In this document: one piece after another, positions 1-9,193 of the stretch
Numbering within the stretch: position 1 is the stretch's first letter
Layout: each line of letters begins with the position of its first letter
From: Streptomyces griseomycini
Lineage (GTDB): Bacteria; Actinomycetota; Actinomycetes; Streptomycetales; Streptomycetaceae
Direction of reading: 5' to 3'
Length of the DNA: 64,000 nucleotides
Assembly: GCF_014203535.1 (NCBI RefSeq)
Contig: NZ_JACHJI010000004.1
Span: 62,001 to 126,000 of the forward strand
Notes under the pieces: model-generated
Database searches by the model: none
What the model was told of the DNA's origin: nothing
The model's input: only the letters and a program-made list of their open reading frames with translations
Program-made: the position numbers and the translations under genes

Positions 1-335
1 GCGAGCACAGCGACACGTTCGTCTCCGACGAGGTCACCGACGAACGGTTCGCGTACTACCTGGCCGTCAACAACGTGTTCGGTCTCGTCGGGGCCTTCGG
101 CTCCCAGCGCCTCGCCGACGAGCGGCTGCTGCTCGCCGCCTTCCGCCGCTTCCTCACCGGGGTCTCCTCCGGTTCGGCACGCACCCGCAGCTCGCTGCCC
201 GCCCGTCTGCTGGACTCGCCCGTCCTGCGGTGCAAGGCCAACATGCTGACCCGGTTGCACGGCCTCGACGAACTCGTCGGCCCGGTCGACACCCAGTCCG
301 TCTACGTCACCATCGCCAACCCCCTGCGCTCCTGA
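1..335 (+). CDS. IucA/IucC-family siderophore synthetase, C-terminal fragment
   Basis: This is the last 110 residues of a gene that starts left of the window; it is read in the frame beginning at base 3. The fragment (EHSDTFVSDEV, YYLAVNNVFGLVGAFG, CKANMLTRLHGLDELVGPVD, and the end ANPLRS) matches the C-terminal domain of NRPS-independent siderophore synthetases of the IucA/IucC superfamily. These use ATP to couple a carboxylic acid to an amine or alcohol in siderophore assembly. The stop overlaps the next start as TGATG, so the GNAT gene is translationally coupled in one siderophore operon. The substrate cannot be told from this fragment. Confidence 0.85.
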   Translation, partial: EHSDTFVSDEVTDERFAYYLAVNNVFGLVGAFGSQRLADERLLLAAFRRFLTGVSSGSARTRSSLPARLLDSPVLRCKANMLTRLHGLDELVGPVDTQSVYVTIANPLRS

Positions 336-976
336 TGGCCCACCCGTTCCCCGACACGACCGCCACCGACGACACCGAGGAGTCCTCGGACGAGGGCCGC
401 CACCACGACCTGCTCGACCACGTCGGTGACTGGGGCCCGGTCCCCACCCCCGCAGGCCTGTTCCAGCTCGTCCCCGTCCGCGTCGAACGTGACCTGCCGC
501 TTCTCTCACGCTGGATGAACGACCCCGCGGTCGCCGCGTTCTGGGAGCTGTCCGGACCACCGGCCGTGACGGCGGACCATGTGCGGGCCCAACTCACCTG
601 CGACGGACGCAGCGTTCCGTGCGTCGGCGTGCTGGAGGGCACGCCGATGAGCTATTGGGAGATCTACCGGGCGGACCTCGACCCGTTGGCTCGCCATTAC
701 CCGGTTCGGCCTCATGACACCGGACTCCATCTCCTCATCGGCGCCGGGGGAGACCGGGGGAGAGGTCTCGGCGGCACTCTGCTCAGAGCCGTCGCCGACC
801 TCGCCCTCGACAGACGGCCTGCCTCCGCACGCGTCATCGCGGAACCCGACCTTCGCAACATCCCCTCCGTCACCGCCTTCCTGCGCGCCGGCTTTCGTTT
901 CTCCGCCGAGATCGACCTGCCCGGCAAGCGGGCCGCGCTCATGGTCCGGGACCGGTCCCTACGGCATCTCCTGTAG
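335..976 (+). CDS. GNAT acyltransferase of the siderophore-biosynthesis type (IucB/RhbD/AlcB-like)
   Basis: A 213-residue protein starting at the ATG fused to the previous stop (TGATG); the open frame runs further upstream but would overlap the synthetase. It contains the acceptor-side motif YWEIYRADLDPLARHYPVRPHDTGLHLLIG and the acetyl-CoA loop GDRGRGLGGTLLRAV, followed by ARVIAEPDLRNIPSVTAFLRAGF. This pattern is characteristic of the AlcB/IucB family that acylates N-hydroxylated diamines during hydroxamate siderophore synthesis. Coupling to the IucA/IucC gene supports that role. The first 40 residues are acidic and probably disordered. Confidence 0.85.
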   Translation: MAHPFPDTTATDDTEESSDEGRHHDLLDHVGDWGPVPTPAGLFQLVPVRVERDLPLLSRWMNDPAVAAFWELSGPPAVTADHVRAQLTCDGRSVPCVGVLEGTPMSYWEIYRADLDPLARHYPVRPHDTGLHLLIGAGGDRGRGLGGTLLRAVADLALDRRPASARVIAEPDLRNIPSVTAFLRAGFRFSAEIDLPGKRAALMVRDRSLRHLL

Positions 977-1203
977 CGCTCCGTCACCGCGCTCTCACAT
1001 GTGGTACACCGCTCGCGCCACCCCGGTTCCCCTCACGCCGCAGCAATTCCTTCAGTGCCGGTGTCAGCGCCGGCGCCGGCGCCAGTCCGACCGAGTGCCG
1101 ACGCCGGGCCGTGTCCGGTCGTCGCCGCTCCGATCCGAGGAGCCCTCGTCTTGATCACACCTTCCGCTCTCACCGCGATCGCCCGGATGTCAGTGCCGGG
1201 CCG

Positions 1204-1209
1204 TAGGGT
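1204..1209 (+). promoter_or_regulatory. Putative -10 element (TAGGGT) of the DinG-type helicase gene
   Basis: TAGGGT lies 9 nt before the ATG at 1219 and no Shine-Dalgarno sequence is visible, so transcription may begin at or very near the start codon. No LexA box is visible upstream. A TTGATC hexamer about 50 bases further upstream is too far away to be its -35. Confidence 0.4.
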
Positions 1210-1218
1210 GGTCGCGCT

Positions 1219-3204
1219 ATGACGAAGCCCTCACTCCCCGAACTCCTGCATGCTGCCGTCACTGCCGTCGGCGGCACGGAGCGTCCCGGCCAGGTGGCCA
1301 TGGCCGAAGCCGTCGCCGAGGCGATCGACGACGGCTCCCATCTGCTGGTCCAGGCCGGCACCGGCACCGGAAAGTCGCTGGGCTATCTGGTGCCCGCGCT
1401 CGCGCACGGGGAGAGAGTCGTCGTGGCGACGGCCACCCTGGCCCTGCAGCGCCAGCTCGTGGAGCGTGACCTGCCGCGCACGGTCGAGGCGCTGCATCCC
1501 CTGCTGCGCCGCCGCCCCGAGTTCGCGATGCTCAAGGGCAGATCCAACTACCTGTGTCTGCACCGCCTCCACGAGGGCGTGCCGCAGGACGAGGAGGAGG
1601 GCCTCTTCGACCAGTTCGAGGCGGCCGCGCCCACCAGCAAGCTGGGCCAGGACCTGCTGCGCCTGCGTGACTGGTCGGACGAGACGGAGACCGGCGACCG
1701 GGACGACCTCACGCCCGGCGTGTCCGACCGGGCGTGGTCCCAGGTGTCGGTGTCGTCGCGGGAGTGCCTGGGCGCCACGAAGTGCGCCTACGGCGCCGAG
1801 TGCTTCGCCGAGATGGCCCGTGAGCGCGCCAAGCTGGCCGAGGTCGTCGTCACCAACCACGCCCTGCTCGCGATCGACGCCATCGAGGGCGCGCCGGTGC
1901 TCCCGCAGCACGAGGTGCTGATCGTCGACGAGGCCCACGAGCTGGTCTCCCGGGTCACCGGAGTCGCCACCGGGGAGCTCACGCCGGGGCAGGTCAACCG
2001 TGCGGTGCGCCGCGCCGCGAAGCTCGTCAACGAGAAGGCCGCCGACCAGCTCCAGACCGCCGCCGAGGGCTTCGAACGGCTGATGGAGCTGGCGCTCCCG
2101 GGCCGACTGGAGGACATCCCGGAGGACCTCGGATACGCGCTCATGGCACTGCGCGACGCCTGCCGGACCGTGATCTCCGCGATCGGGAGCACCCGTGACA
2201 AGTCCGTCCAGGACGAGGACGCGATCCGCAAGCAGGCGCTGGCCTCCGTGGAGAACGTGCACGACGTGGCGGAACGGATCACGAACGGCTCGGAGTGGGA
2301 CGTCGTCTGGTACGAGCGCCATGACCGGTTCGGAGCCTCCCTGCGCGTCGCCCCCATGTCCGTCTCGGGTCTGCTGCGGGAGAAGCTCTTCGCCGACCGC
2401 TCCGTCGTCCTGACGTCCGCGACCCTGAAGCTGGGCGGCGATTTCAACGGCGTGGGAGCCTCCCTGGGCCTCGGTCCCGAAGGCGCCGAAGGCGATGACC
2501 TCCCTCAGTGGAAGGGCGTCGACGTCGGCTCGCCGTTCGACTACCCCAGGCAGGGCATCCTGTACGTCGCCAGGCACCTGGCCCGCCCGGCCCGTGACGG
2601 TGACCGCGCGGACATGCTCGACGAGCTCACCGAGCTGATCCAGGCGGCGGGTGGTCGCACGCTGGGGCTGTTCTCCTCGATGCGGGCCGCCCAGCTCGCC
2701 GCCGAGGAGCTGCGCTCCCGGATCCCCGAGTTCCCGATCCTTCTGCAGGGTGAGGAGACGCTCGGTGAGCTGATCAAGAATTTCGCGGCCGACCCCAGGA
2801 CCTGCCTCTTCGGCACGCTGTCGCTCTGGCAGGGCGTCGACGTCCCGGGGCCGAGCTGTCAGCTGGTCGTCATGGACAAGATCCCGTTCCCGCGCCCGGA
2901 CGATCCCCTGATGAGCGCCCGCCAGAAAGCCGTGGAGGAGGCGGGCGGCAACGGCTTCATGGCGGTCGCCGCCACCCATGCGGCGCTGCTCATGGCGCAG
3001 GGGGCCGGCCGTCTCGTACGCGCGTCGGGGGACCGGGGCGTGGTGGCCGTGCTGGACCAGCGGCTGGCGACGGCCCGCTACGGCAGCTATCTGAAGGCTT
3101 CGCTGCCCGATTTCTGGTACACCACGGACCGCAACCAGGTCAGGAAGTCGCTGGCCGCGATCGACGCGGCGGCGAAGCAGGCCGAAGCCGAGGCGGAAGC
3201 GTAG
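1219..3204 (+). CDS. DinG/XPD-type superfamily 2 ATP-dependent helicase
   Basis: A 661-residue helicase with Walker A AGTGTGKS (46-53) and the DEAH box (237-240). The conserved iron-sulfur cluster cysteines are visible at C113, C183, C189 and C195, which is the XPD/DinG hallmark. C-terminal helicase motifs include VLTSATL, FGTLSLWQGVDVPG and GAGRLVRASGDRG. Enzymes of this family unwind DNA 5'-3' and resolve forks, D-loops and R-loops. It converges on lexA across a strong shared hairpin. No LexA box is visible upstream, so SOS control is not evident despite the neighbouring gene. Confidence 0.92.
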   Translation: MTKPSLPELLHAAVTAVGGTERPGQVAMAEAVAEAIDDGSHLLVQAGTGTGKSLGYLVPALAHGERVVVATATLALQRQLVERDLPRTVEALHPLLRRRPEFAMLKGRSNYLCLHRLHEGVPQDEEEGLFDQFEAAAPTSKLGQDLLRLRDWSDETETGDRDDLTPGVSDRAWSQVSVSSRECLGATKCAYGAECFAEMARERAKLAEVVVTNHALLAIDAIEGAPVLPQHEVLIVDEAHELVSRVTGVATGELTPGQVNRAVRRAAKLVNEKAADQLQTAAEGFERLMELALPGRLEDIPEDLGYALMALRDACRTVISAIGSTRDKSVQDEDAIRKQALASVENVHDVAERITNGSEWDVVWYERHDRFGASLRVAPMSVSGLLREKLFADRSVVLTSATLKLGGDFNGVGASLGLGPEGAEGDDLPQWKGVDVGSPFDYPRQGILYVARHLARPARDGDRADMLDELTELIQAAGGRTLGLFSSMRAAQLAAEELRSRIPEFPILLQGEETLGELIKNFAADPRTCLFGTLSLWQGVDVPGPSCQLVVMDKIPFPRPDDPLMSARQKAVEEAGGNGFMAVAATHAALLMAQGAGRLVRASGDRGVVAVLDQRLATARYGSYLKASLPDFWYTTDRNQVRKSLAAIDAAAKQAEAEAEA

Positions 3205-3288
3205 GGAGAGGGGGACGCGGTCCGCGGCACCCCCTCGGGGCGACCGAGGGCCGTCGCCGGCATCCACCACCGGGGTCCGGACAGCACA

Positions 3289-3322
3289 GGGCCCCGGAAC
3301 CGGCGCAGGGGTTCCGGGGCCC
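3289..3322. terminator. Bidirectional terminator between helicase gene and lexA
   Basis: Perfect 13-bp inverted repeat (arms 3289-3301 and 3310-3322, starting GGGCCCCGGAACC) with an 8-nt loop between two convergent genes. There is no long T tract, as is usual in Streptomyces. Confidence 0.85.
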
Positions 3323-3366
3323 GGTCAAAGGGCGGGGCGGCGGTCGAGGCCGGCCCCGCGCCGTGT

Positions 3367-4146
3367 TCAGACCCGACGCAGAACGGCCACCACCTTGCCC
3401 AGGATGGTCGCGTCGTCGCCGGGGATCGGCTCGTAGGCCGCGTTGTGCGGGAGGAGCCAGACGTGGCCGTCCTCGCGCTTGAAGCGCTTGACGGTCGCCT
3501 CACCGTCGAGCATCGCCGCCACGATGTCACCGTTCTCGGCGACGGGCTGGCGGCGGACCGTGACCCAGTCGCCGTCACAGATCGCGGCTTCGATCATGGA
3601 GTCGCCCACGACCTTCAGGACGAACAGTTCGCCGTCACCGACGAGCTGCCGGGGGAGGGGGAAGACGTCCTCGACGGATTCCTCGGCGAGGATCGGCCCG
3701 CCGGCGGCGATGCGGCCGACGAGCGGGACGTAGGACGCGGCCGGCTTGCCGGCGGTGTCCGCGGGCTGCACGGGGGCGGCCTGGTCGGAGCCACGCACCT
3801 CGTACGCGCGCGGACGGTGCGGATCGCGGCGCAGGAAGCCCTTGCGTTCCAGTGCCATCAGCTGGTGCGCCACGGACGACGTGCTGGAGAGGCCGACCGC
3901 CTGGCCGATCTCGCGCATGGACGGCGGATAGCCGCGTCGCTGCACCGAATCCCTGATGACTTCGATCACCCGGCGCTGGCGGTCGGTGAGCCCGGAGCTG
4001 TCCGCCCGGATGCCAGGAGGTCGGCCCGGCAGGGAGCGCTTGTGCCCCTCGGGATTCATGGCTTCGCTCATCGCGTGCACCGGCTCGAGTCGGCCCGGGG
4101 AGCGGTCCTGGGCAGTGATGGCGGCACTGTCTGCGGTGGTGGTCAC
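3367..4146 (-). CDS. lexA: LexA, SOS-response repressor and autopeptidase
   Basis: A 259-residue LexA. The start is the GTG at 4146 ([14 protein letters not shown]), preceded by GAGAGGGG; the frame continues upstream but lacks a better site. The N-terminal winged helix covers about residues 50-115 ([48 protein letters not shown]). The C-terminal S24 peptidase domain has the Ala-Gly cleavage site in RIAAGGPI, the catalytic serine in GDSMIEAA and the lysine in GEATVKRF. RecA-stimulated self-cleavage lifts repression of DNA-repair genes. A LexA box upstream indicates autoregulation. The gene diverges from nrdR. Confidence 0.97.
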   Translation of the reverse strand: MTTTADSAAITAQDRSPGRLEPVHAMSEAMNPEGHKRSLPGRPPGIRADSSGLTDRQRRVIEVIRDSVQRRGYPPSMREIGQAVGLSSTSSVAHQLMALERKGFLRRDPHRPRAYEVRGSDQAAPVQPADTAGKPAASYVPLVGRIAAGGPILAEESVEDVFPLPRQLVGDGELFVLKVVGDSMIEAAICDGDWVTVRRQPVAENGDIVAAMLDGEATVKRFKREDGHVWLLPHNAAYEPIPGDDATILGKVVAVLRRV

Positions 4147-4206
4147 GTCGGCCCCTCTCGATGGTCTCCCTGCAGCACAACGGTAGTTGCTTTCGAAAGG
4201 TTGCGC

Positions 4207-4220
4207 CAAACACACGTTCG
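4207..4220 (-). promoter_or_regulatory. LexA (SOS) box in the lexA promoter
   Basis: On the minus strand this reads CGAACGTGTGTTTG, one mismatch from the actinobacterial SOS box CGAAC-N4-GTTCG. It lies about 60 bp upstream of the lexA GTG, a good position for autorepression. Confidence 0.85.
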
Positions 4221-4513
4221 AGTGAAAAATCGCGAATTGCTGTGCGGAATCTCCTGTCGGGGTGTATCGGTCGCCATGCTTTCCGCCGGGCAAACAGGCC
4301 TGTTGTTGTACTCTTCACCGCCGGGGCGATGACCTTGTGCCGATGGCCTCAGTCTGCCATCGCGTGCCCCGCGACGCGGGGAGCGGCCCCCGTTTTCCCG
4401 GGAGTCGCACCGCCCCTCCTCTCCTCGTGCACGGCATCTCCCCGTGTGTGGTGTGCCGTGTCCGGCCCGACGCGGGCGACACGCGTGCCGGACGTGCATG
4501 TATGAGCCAATCC

Positions 4514-4526
4514 CCACATCTAGTGG
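4514..4526 (+). promoter_or_regulatory. NrdR box 1 upstream of nrdR-nrdJ
   Basis: CCACATCTAGTGG, an imperfect palindrome whose reverse strand (CTAGATGTGG) fits the NrdR consensus core. Its centre is 31 bp from a second copy of the same motif; NrdR boxes are known to occur in pairs at helical spacing. Confidence 0.72.
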
Positions 4527-4544
4527 TTGGATGGCGACAGCAGC

Positions 4545-4557
4545 CCAGAAGTTGTGG
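4545..4557 (+). promoter_or_regulatory. NrdR box 2 upstream of nrdR-nrdJ
   Basis: CCAGAAGTTGTGG shares the pattern CCAnAnnTnGTGG with box 1. Their centres (4520 and 4551) are 31 bp apart, about three helical turns. A possible -10 (TATGCT, 4590-4595) follows, so NrdR bound here would sit on the promoter. Confidence 0.68.
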
Positions 4558-4665
4558 TCCCCCGGGTCTTCGCGCCCTCCGAGATCGCCTATGCTGGTGC
4601 TGCTTCGTGAGGCCCGAGAGGCCCAGCGAGGCTATTGAGTCTGCTGTGAGGAGGGTTGGGAGTTC

Positions 4666-5223
4666 ATGCACTGCCCCTTCTGCAGGCACCCCGACAGCCG
4701 TGTCGTCGACAGCCGTACGACCGACGACGGCACGTCGATCCGCAGACGCCGCCAGTGCCCCGACTGCTCCCGTCGCTTCACGACCGTGGAGACGTGTTCG
4801 CTCATGGTGGTCAAGCGGTCCGGAGTCACCGAGCCGTTCAGCCGCACCAAGATCATCAATGGTGTGCGCAAGGCGTGCCAGGGGCGGCCCGTCACCGAGG
4901 ACGCACTCGCCCAGCTCGGCCAGCGCGTCGAGGAGGCGGTGCGAGCCACCGGAAGCGCCGAGCTGACCACCCACGACGTGGGGCTGGCCATACTCGGCCC
5001 GTTGCAGGAGCTCGACCTCGTCGCGTACCTGCGGTTCGCCTCCGTCTACCGGGCGTTCGACTCGCTCGACGACTTCGAGGCCGCGATCGCGGAACTCCGG
5101 CGGGCGGGGCGGCCCGCCGCGGACGACGGGGACCGCGAGGGAGCCGTCGCGGGGGGCCAGGAAGACGACAGCGGGCCCGGAGGGACTGCCCAGGTCCCCG
5201 AGCCCGCCCGCGCCGCCGACTGA
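4666..5223 (+). CDS. nrdR: NrdR, transcriptional repressor of ribonucleotide reductase genes
   Basis: A 185-residue protein starting at an ATG preceded by a GAGGAGGG ribosome site. It begins with the NrdR zinc ribbon ([17 protein letters not shown], then [14 protein letters not shown]), so the four cysteines are intact. An ATP-cone domain follows (about 50-140; [24 protein letters not shown] and [19 protein letters not shown]). The cone senses ATP/dATP and controls DNA binding to tandem NrdR boxes, two of which lie upstream. The C-terminal 40 residues are an acidic, Gly/Ala-rich tail. It is the first gene of an operon with nrdJ, 164 bp downstream. Confidence 0.97.
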   Translation: MHCPFCRHPDSRVVDSRTTDDGTSIRRRRQCPDCSRRFTTVETCSLMVVKRSGVTEPFSRTKIINGVRKACQGRPVTEDALAQLGQRVEEAVRATGSAELTTHDVGLAILGPLQELDLVAYLRFASVYRAFDSLDDFEAAIAELRRAGRPAADDGDREGAVAGGQEDDSGPGGTAQVPEPARAAD

Positions 5224-5387
5224 CCGGCGGGCCGACTCCGGACGCCGGGTGCGGGGAGCGGCCGGGCGGCGGCGATGAGAAGACCTGTTGCGGGCAGACG
5301 AGTGGGTGCCCGCAGCACCAGACAGAACACCGTGCCTCGGAAACATCGGGGCACTTCGGGGCGTTTACGCCCGTACAGGGAGGCGGC

Positions 5388-8285
5388 ATGACAGAGACGG
5401 CGAGCGGTCCGGCACGGAGTTCCCGAGCCAAGGGCACCAAGACCGGCAAGGGACTGCGGGTCGAGCGCATCCACACCACTCCCGGAGTCCACCCGTACGA
5501 CGAGGTGGCCTGGGAGCGCCGTGACGTCGTCATGACCAACTGGCGCGACGGCTCGGTCAACTTCGAGCAGCGCGGCGTCGAGTTCCCCGACTTCTGGTCG
5601 GTGAACGCGGTCAACATCGTCACCAGCAAGTACTTCCGCGGTGCCGTGGGCACCCCGCAGCGCGAGACCAGCCTCAGGCAGCTGATCGACCGCATCGTGA
5701 AGACGTACCGGAAGGCCGGTGAGGAGTACAAGTACTTCGCCTCGCCCGCCGACGCCGAGATCTTCGAGCACGAGCTGGCGTACGCCCTCCTGCACCAGAT
5801 CTTCAGCTTCAACAGCCCCGTGTGGTTCAACGTGGGCACGCCCCAGCCGCAGCAGGTGTCCGCCTGCTTCATCCTGTCCGTCGACGACTCCATGGAGTCG
5901 ATCCTCGACTGGTACAAGGAAGAGGGCATGATCTTCAAGGGCGGCTCCGGTGCCGGCCTGAACCTCTCCCGGATCCGCTCCTCCAAGGAGCTGCTCTCCT
6001 CCGGCGGCAACGCCTCCGGACCGGTCTCCTTCATGCGCGGAGCCGACGCCTCCGCCGGAACGATCAAGTCCGGTGGCGCCACCCGCCGCGCCGCCAAGAT
6101 GGTCGTCCTCGACGTGGACCACCCGGACATCGAGGACTTCATCGAGACCAAGGTCAAGGAAGAGGAGAAGATCCGCGTCCTGCGCGACGCCGGCTTCGAC
6201 ATGGACCTGGGCGGCGACGACATCACGTCCGTCCAGTACCAGAACGCCAACAACTCGGTCCGCGTCAACGACGAGTTCATGAAGGCGGTCGAGCAGGGCG
6301 GCAAGTTCGGCCTGCGCGCCCGGATGACCGGCGAGGTCATCGAGGAGGTCGACGCCAAGGCGCTCTTCCGCAAGATCGCCGAGGCCGCCTGGGCCTGCGC
6401 CGACCCCGGCATCCAGTACGACGACGTCATCAACAACTGGCACACCTGCCCCGAGTCCGGCCGGATCACCGCGTCGAACCCGTGCAGCGAGTACATGCAC
6501 CTGGACAACACGTCCTGCAACCTGGCCTCGCTGAACCTGATGAAGTTCCTCAAGGACGACGGCCAGGGCAACCAGTCCTTCGAGACCGAGCGCTTCCAGA
6601 AGGTCGTCGAGCTGGTCATCACCGCGATGGACATCTCGATCTGCTTCGCGGACTTCCCGACCCAGAAGATCGGCGAGAACACGCGCGCGTTCCGCCAGCT
6701 CGGCATCGGCTACGCCAACCTCGGCGCCCTGCTGATGGCCACCGGCCACGCCTACGACTCCGACGGCGGCCGCGCCCTCGCCGGCGCGATCACCTCCCTG
6801 ATGACCGGCACGGCGTACCGGCGCTCCGCCGAGCTCGCCGCGATCGTCGGCCCGTACGACGGCTACGCCCGCAACGCCGACGCCCACCGGCGCGTCATGA
6901 AGCAGCACGCCGACGCCAACGGCACCGCCGTGCGCATGGACGACCTGGACACCCCGGTGTGGGCCGCCGCCACCGAGGCCTGGCAGGACGTGCTGCGCCT
7001 CGGCGAGAAGAACGGCTTCCGCAACTCCCAGGCGTCCGTGCTCGCCCCGACCGGCACCATCGGCCTCGCGATGTCCTGCGACACCACCGGTGTCGAGCCC
7101 GACCTCGCGCTGGTCAAGTTCAAGAAGCTGGTCGGCGGCGGCTCGATGCAGATCGTCAACGGCACCGTCCCGCAGGCCCTGCGCCGCCTGGGCTACCAGG
7201 AGGAGCAGATCGAGGCGATCGTCGCCCACATCGCCGAGCACGGCAACGTGATCGACGCCCCCGGCCTCAAGCACGAGCACTACGAGGTGTTCGACTGCGC
7301 CATGGGCGAGCGGGCCATCTCCCCGATGGGCCACGTCCGCATGATGGCCGCGATCCAGCCCTGGATCTCCGGCGCCATCTCCAAGACGGTCAACATGCCG
7401 GAGACGGCGACCGTCGAGGAGGTCGAGGAGATCTACTTCGAGGCCTGGAAGCTGGGCGTCAAGGCGCTCGCCATCTACCGCGACAACTGCAAGGTCGGCC
7501 AGCCGCTCTCCGCCAAGAAGAAGGAGGACGAGAAGAAGGCCGAGATCGCCGAGAAGGCCGAGGAGACGATCCGTACCGCGGTCGAGAAGGTGGTCGAGTA
7601 CCGCCCGGTCCGCAAGCGCCTCCCGAAGGGTCGTCCCGGCATCACCACCTCCTTCACCGTCGGCGGCGCCGAGGGCTACATGACCGCCAACTCCTACCCG
7701 GACGACGGTCTCGGCGAGGTCTTCCTGAAGATGTCGAAGCAGGGCTCGACGCTCGCGGGCATGATGGACGCCTTCTCCATCGCCGTCTCGGTCGGCCTGC
7801 AGTACGGCGTGCCGCTGGAGACCTACGTCTCGAAGTTCACCAACATGCGCTTCGAGCCGGCCGGCATGACGGACGACCCGGACGTGCGGATGGCGCAGTC
7901 GATCGTCGACTACATCTTCCGCCGCCTGGCGCTGGACTTCCTGCCCTTCGAGACGCGCTCCGCGCTCGGCATCCACTCCGCCGAGGAGCGCCAGCGCCAC
8001 CTGGAGACGGGTTCGTACGAGCCGGCCGACGACGAGGTCGACGTCGAGGGCCTGGCCCAGTCGGCGCCGCGGGCCCAGGAGCTGAAGGCGGTCGCCACGC
8101 CGAAGGCCGGGGTCGAGGTGGCCAAGCCCGCCCCGAAGCAGGCCCACACCAGCGCCGAGCTGGTCGAGATGCAGCTGGGCATCCAGGCCGACGCCCCGCT
8201 GTGCTTCTCCTGCGGCACGAAGATGCAGCGGGCTGGCTCCTGCTACATCTGCGAGGGCTGCGGCTCGACCAGCGGCTGCAGCTGA
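5388..8285 (+). CDS. nrdJ: NrdJ, class II (adenosylcobalamin-dependent) ribonucleotide reductase
   Basis: A 965-residue reductase starting at ATG 5388 after AGGGAGG; the open frame extends into nrdR and is not used. It reduces ribonucleotides to deoxyribonucleotides with a B12-derived radical and needs no oxygen or second subunit. Visible family motifs are FNSPVWFNVG, GGSGAGLNLSRIRSS, the active-site loop NPCSE (364-368) and LAPTGTIGLAMSCDTTGVEPD. The last 27 residues form a Cys-rich tail (CFSCG, CYICEGCG, SGC) that serves redox recycling or zinc binding in this family. No intein interrupts it. A strong hairpin follows. Confidence 0.96.
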   Translation: MTETASGPARSSRAKGTKTGKGLRVERIHTTPGVHPYDEVAWERRDVVMTNWRDGSVNFEQRGVEFPDFWSVNAVNIVTSKYFRGAVGTPQRETSLRQLIDRIVKTYRKAGEEYKYFASPADAEIFEHELAYALLHQIFSFNSPVWFNVGTPQPQQVSACFILSVDDSMESILDWYKEEGMIFKGGSGAGLNLSRIRSSKELLSSGGNASGPVSFMRGADASAGTIKSGGATRRAAKMVVLDVDHPDIEDFIETKVKEEEKIRVLRDAGFDMDLGGDDITSVQYQNANNSVRVNDEFMKAVEQGGKFGLRARMTGEVIEEVDAKALFRKIAEAAWACADPGIQYDDVINNWHTCPESGRITASNPCSEYMHLDNTSCNLASLNLMKFLKDDGQGNQSFETERFQKVVELVITAMDISICFADFPTQKIGENTRAFRQLGIGYANLGALLMATGHAYDSDGGRALAGAITSLMTGTAYRRSAELAAIVGPYDGYARNADAHRRVMKQHADANGTAVRMDDLDTPVWAAATEAWQDVLRLGEKNGFRNSQASVLAPTGTIGLAMSCDTTGVEPDLALVKFKKLVGGGSMQIVNGTVPQALRRLGYQEEQIEAIVAHIAEHGNVIDAPGLKHEHYEVFDCAMGERAISPMGHVRMMAAIQPWISGAISKTVNMPETATVEEVEEIYFEAWKLGVKALAIYRDNCKVGQPLSAKKKEDEKKAEIAEKAEETIRTAVEKVVEYRPVRKRLPKGRPGITTSFTVGGAEGYMTANSYPDDGLGEVFLKMSKQGSTLAGMMDAFSIAVSVGLQYGVPLETYVSKFTNMRFEPAGMTDDPDVRMAQSIVDYIFRRLALDFLPFETRSALGIHSAEERQRHLETGSYEPADDEVDVEGLAQSAPRAQELKAVATPKAGVEVAKPAPKQAHTSAELVEMQLGIQADAPLCFSCGTKMQRAGSCYICEGCGSTSGCS

Positions 8286-8319
8286 CGCGTCCGGGCACTG
8301 CCCGGGTGTGAGTTCGCGA

Positions 8320-8360
8320 CCGAGGGCGGTGGCGCCGATGTCCGGTGCCACCGCCCTCGG
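8320..8360 (+). terminator. Terminator downstream of nrdJ
   Basis: Perfect 14-bp inverted repeat (8320-8333 / 8347-8360, arm CCGAGGGCGGTGGC) with a 13-nt loop, 35 bp past the nrdJ stop. Confidence 0.85.
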
Positions 8361-8659
8361 CGTCGTTCGGCGGGGGCGCCTCCGAACTGCCCGGGGACGC
8401 CTCGGCCTTCAGGCCGGCAGGGCGATCGGCACGGGCTCGGGGGTGCGGGAGACCGCGACCACCACCAGCGACGCCCACGACCTCCCGCGCGCCGGGCACG
8501 GCGAGAGAACGCGGGCGATGCCGTTCCGGATCCGGCTGGCACCGAGGGCGTAGGCCCCTCCCGGAGCGCTGCCCCGGGAGGCGGGCCGGGCCAGGAGTCC
8601 CCACCCGCCGGGAGAGGGGAGCGGTCACTGTCGCGCACCGGCCGCCCGGGCGCGTCGTG
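8361..8659. other. Intergenic region between nrdJ terminator and TerD gene
   Basis: About 300 bp between two converging genes. The open frames here are short, arginine- and proline-rich shadows. No gene, tRNA or convincing second hairpin is seen. Confidence 0.5.
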
Positions 8660-9193
8660 TCACGCCCGGCGCGTCGCCCCCATCACGCGTGCGAAGGTCG
8701 CCGGGTCGCCCTCGAAGCCCTGGACACCGGGGTGGAAGTCCCAGGTTCCGGAGCCGTCCCGGACGAACTCCGCGACCGTCGCCGCCGTGGCCCCCAGGAC
8801 ACCGCCGAAGTCGTCCTCGGCCAGGACGGTGTACCCCTCGCGGATGCGCAGACCCGGGTTGCCCACACCGGAGAACGTGCGCCGCGCCCGGTGCTGCTGT
8901 ATGACGACGCCGACCACCACGCGCGCGTACCGTCCGTCGAGGCGGTCCAGCTCCAGCGTCATGACCTCGTCGAAGCCGAAGCCCTTGCCGTCCTTGCTGT
9001 CCCGGTTGAGCGTGATGGTGCCGTCGGGGGAGCGACTGTCGAAGTGCACCACGTAGGCGGGATCGCCGTGCGGGTCGTCCGCCGGATAGGGCGCGGCGAC
9101 GAGATCCAGGTCGGTCGACGGCTCCCCCGAGGGACTCGGGTCCCACCTCAGCGCGATCTCCACCCTGCGGATGCCCTTGTTGAGGCCGTTCAC
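8660..9193 (-). CDS. TerD-family calcium-binding stress protein
   Basis: A 177-residue TerD-domain protein. The start is a GTG at 9193 with GGGGAG upstream. The fold signature is visible in RRVEIALRWDPSPSGEPSTDLDLVAAPY, VVHFDSRSPDGTITLNRDSKDGKGFGFDEVMTLELDRL, FSGVGNPGLRIREG and DFGGVLGATAATVAEFVRDGSGTWDFHPG. The acidic loops bind Ca2+ in characterised members. TerD proteins are linked to tellurite resistance and general stress and are abundant in Streptomyces. This copy stands alone, without other ter genes, so its specific role is unknown. Confidence 0.9.
   Translation of the reverse strand: MNGLNKGIRRVEIALRWDPSPSGEPSTDLDLVAAPYPADDPHGDPAYVVHFDSRSPDGTITLNRDSKDGKGFGFDEVMTLELDRLDGRYARVVVGVVIQQHRARRTFSGVGNPGLRIREGYTVLAEDDFGGVLGATAATVAEFVRDGSGTWDFHPGVQGFEGDPATFARVMGATRRA

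Noticed and set aside
1231..3270. 679-residue open frame antisense to the helicase gene
   Set aside because: Composition is Arg/Gly/Leu-rich with no recognised domain; it is the usual GC-bias shadow of a real gene. The same holds for long antisense frames at 5046-8351, 29251-31275 and 50793-53786.
4300..4665. Cobalamin riboswitch before nrdR-nrdJ
   Set aside because: I looked because NrdJ needs B12, but no B12-box-like conserved blocks were visible; only the paired NrdR boxes were.
4656..5387. Upstream extension of the nrdJ frame
   Set aside because: It overlaps all of nrdR in another frame and lacks NrdJ similarity; the ATG at 5388 has a good ribosome site.
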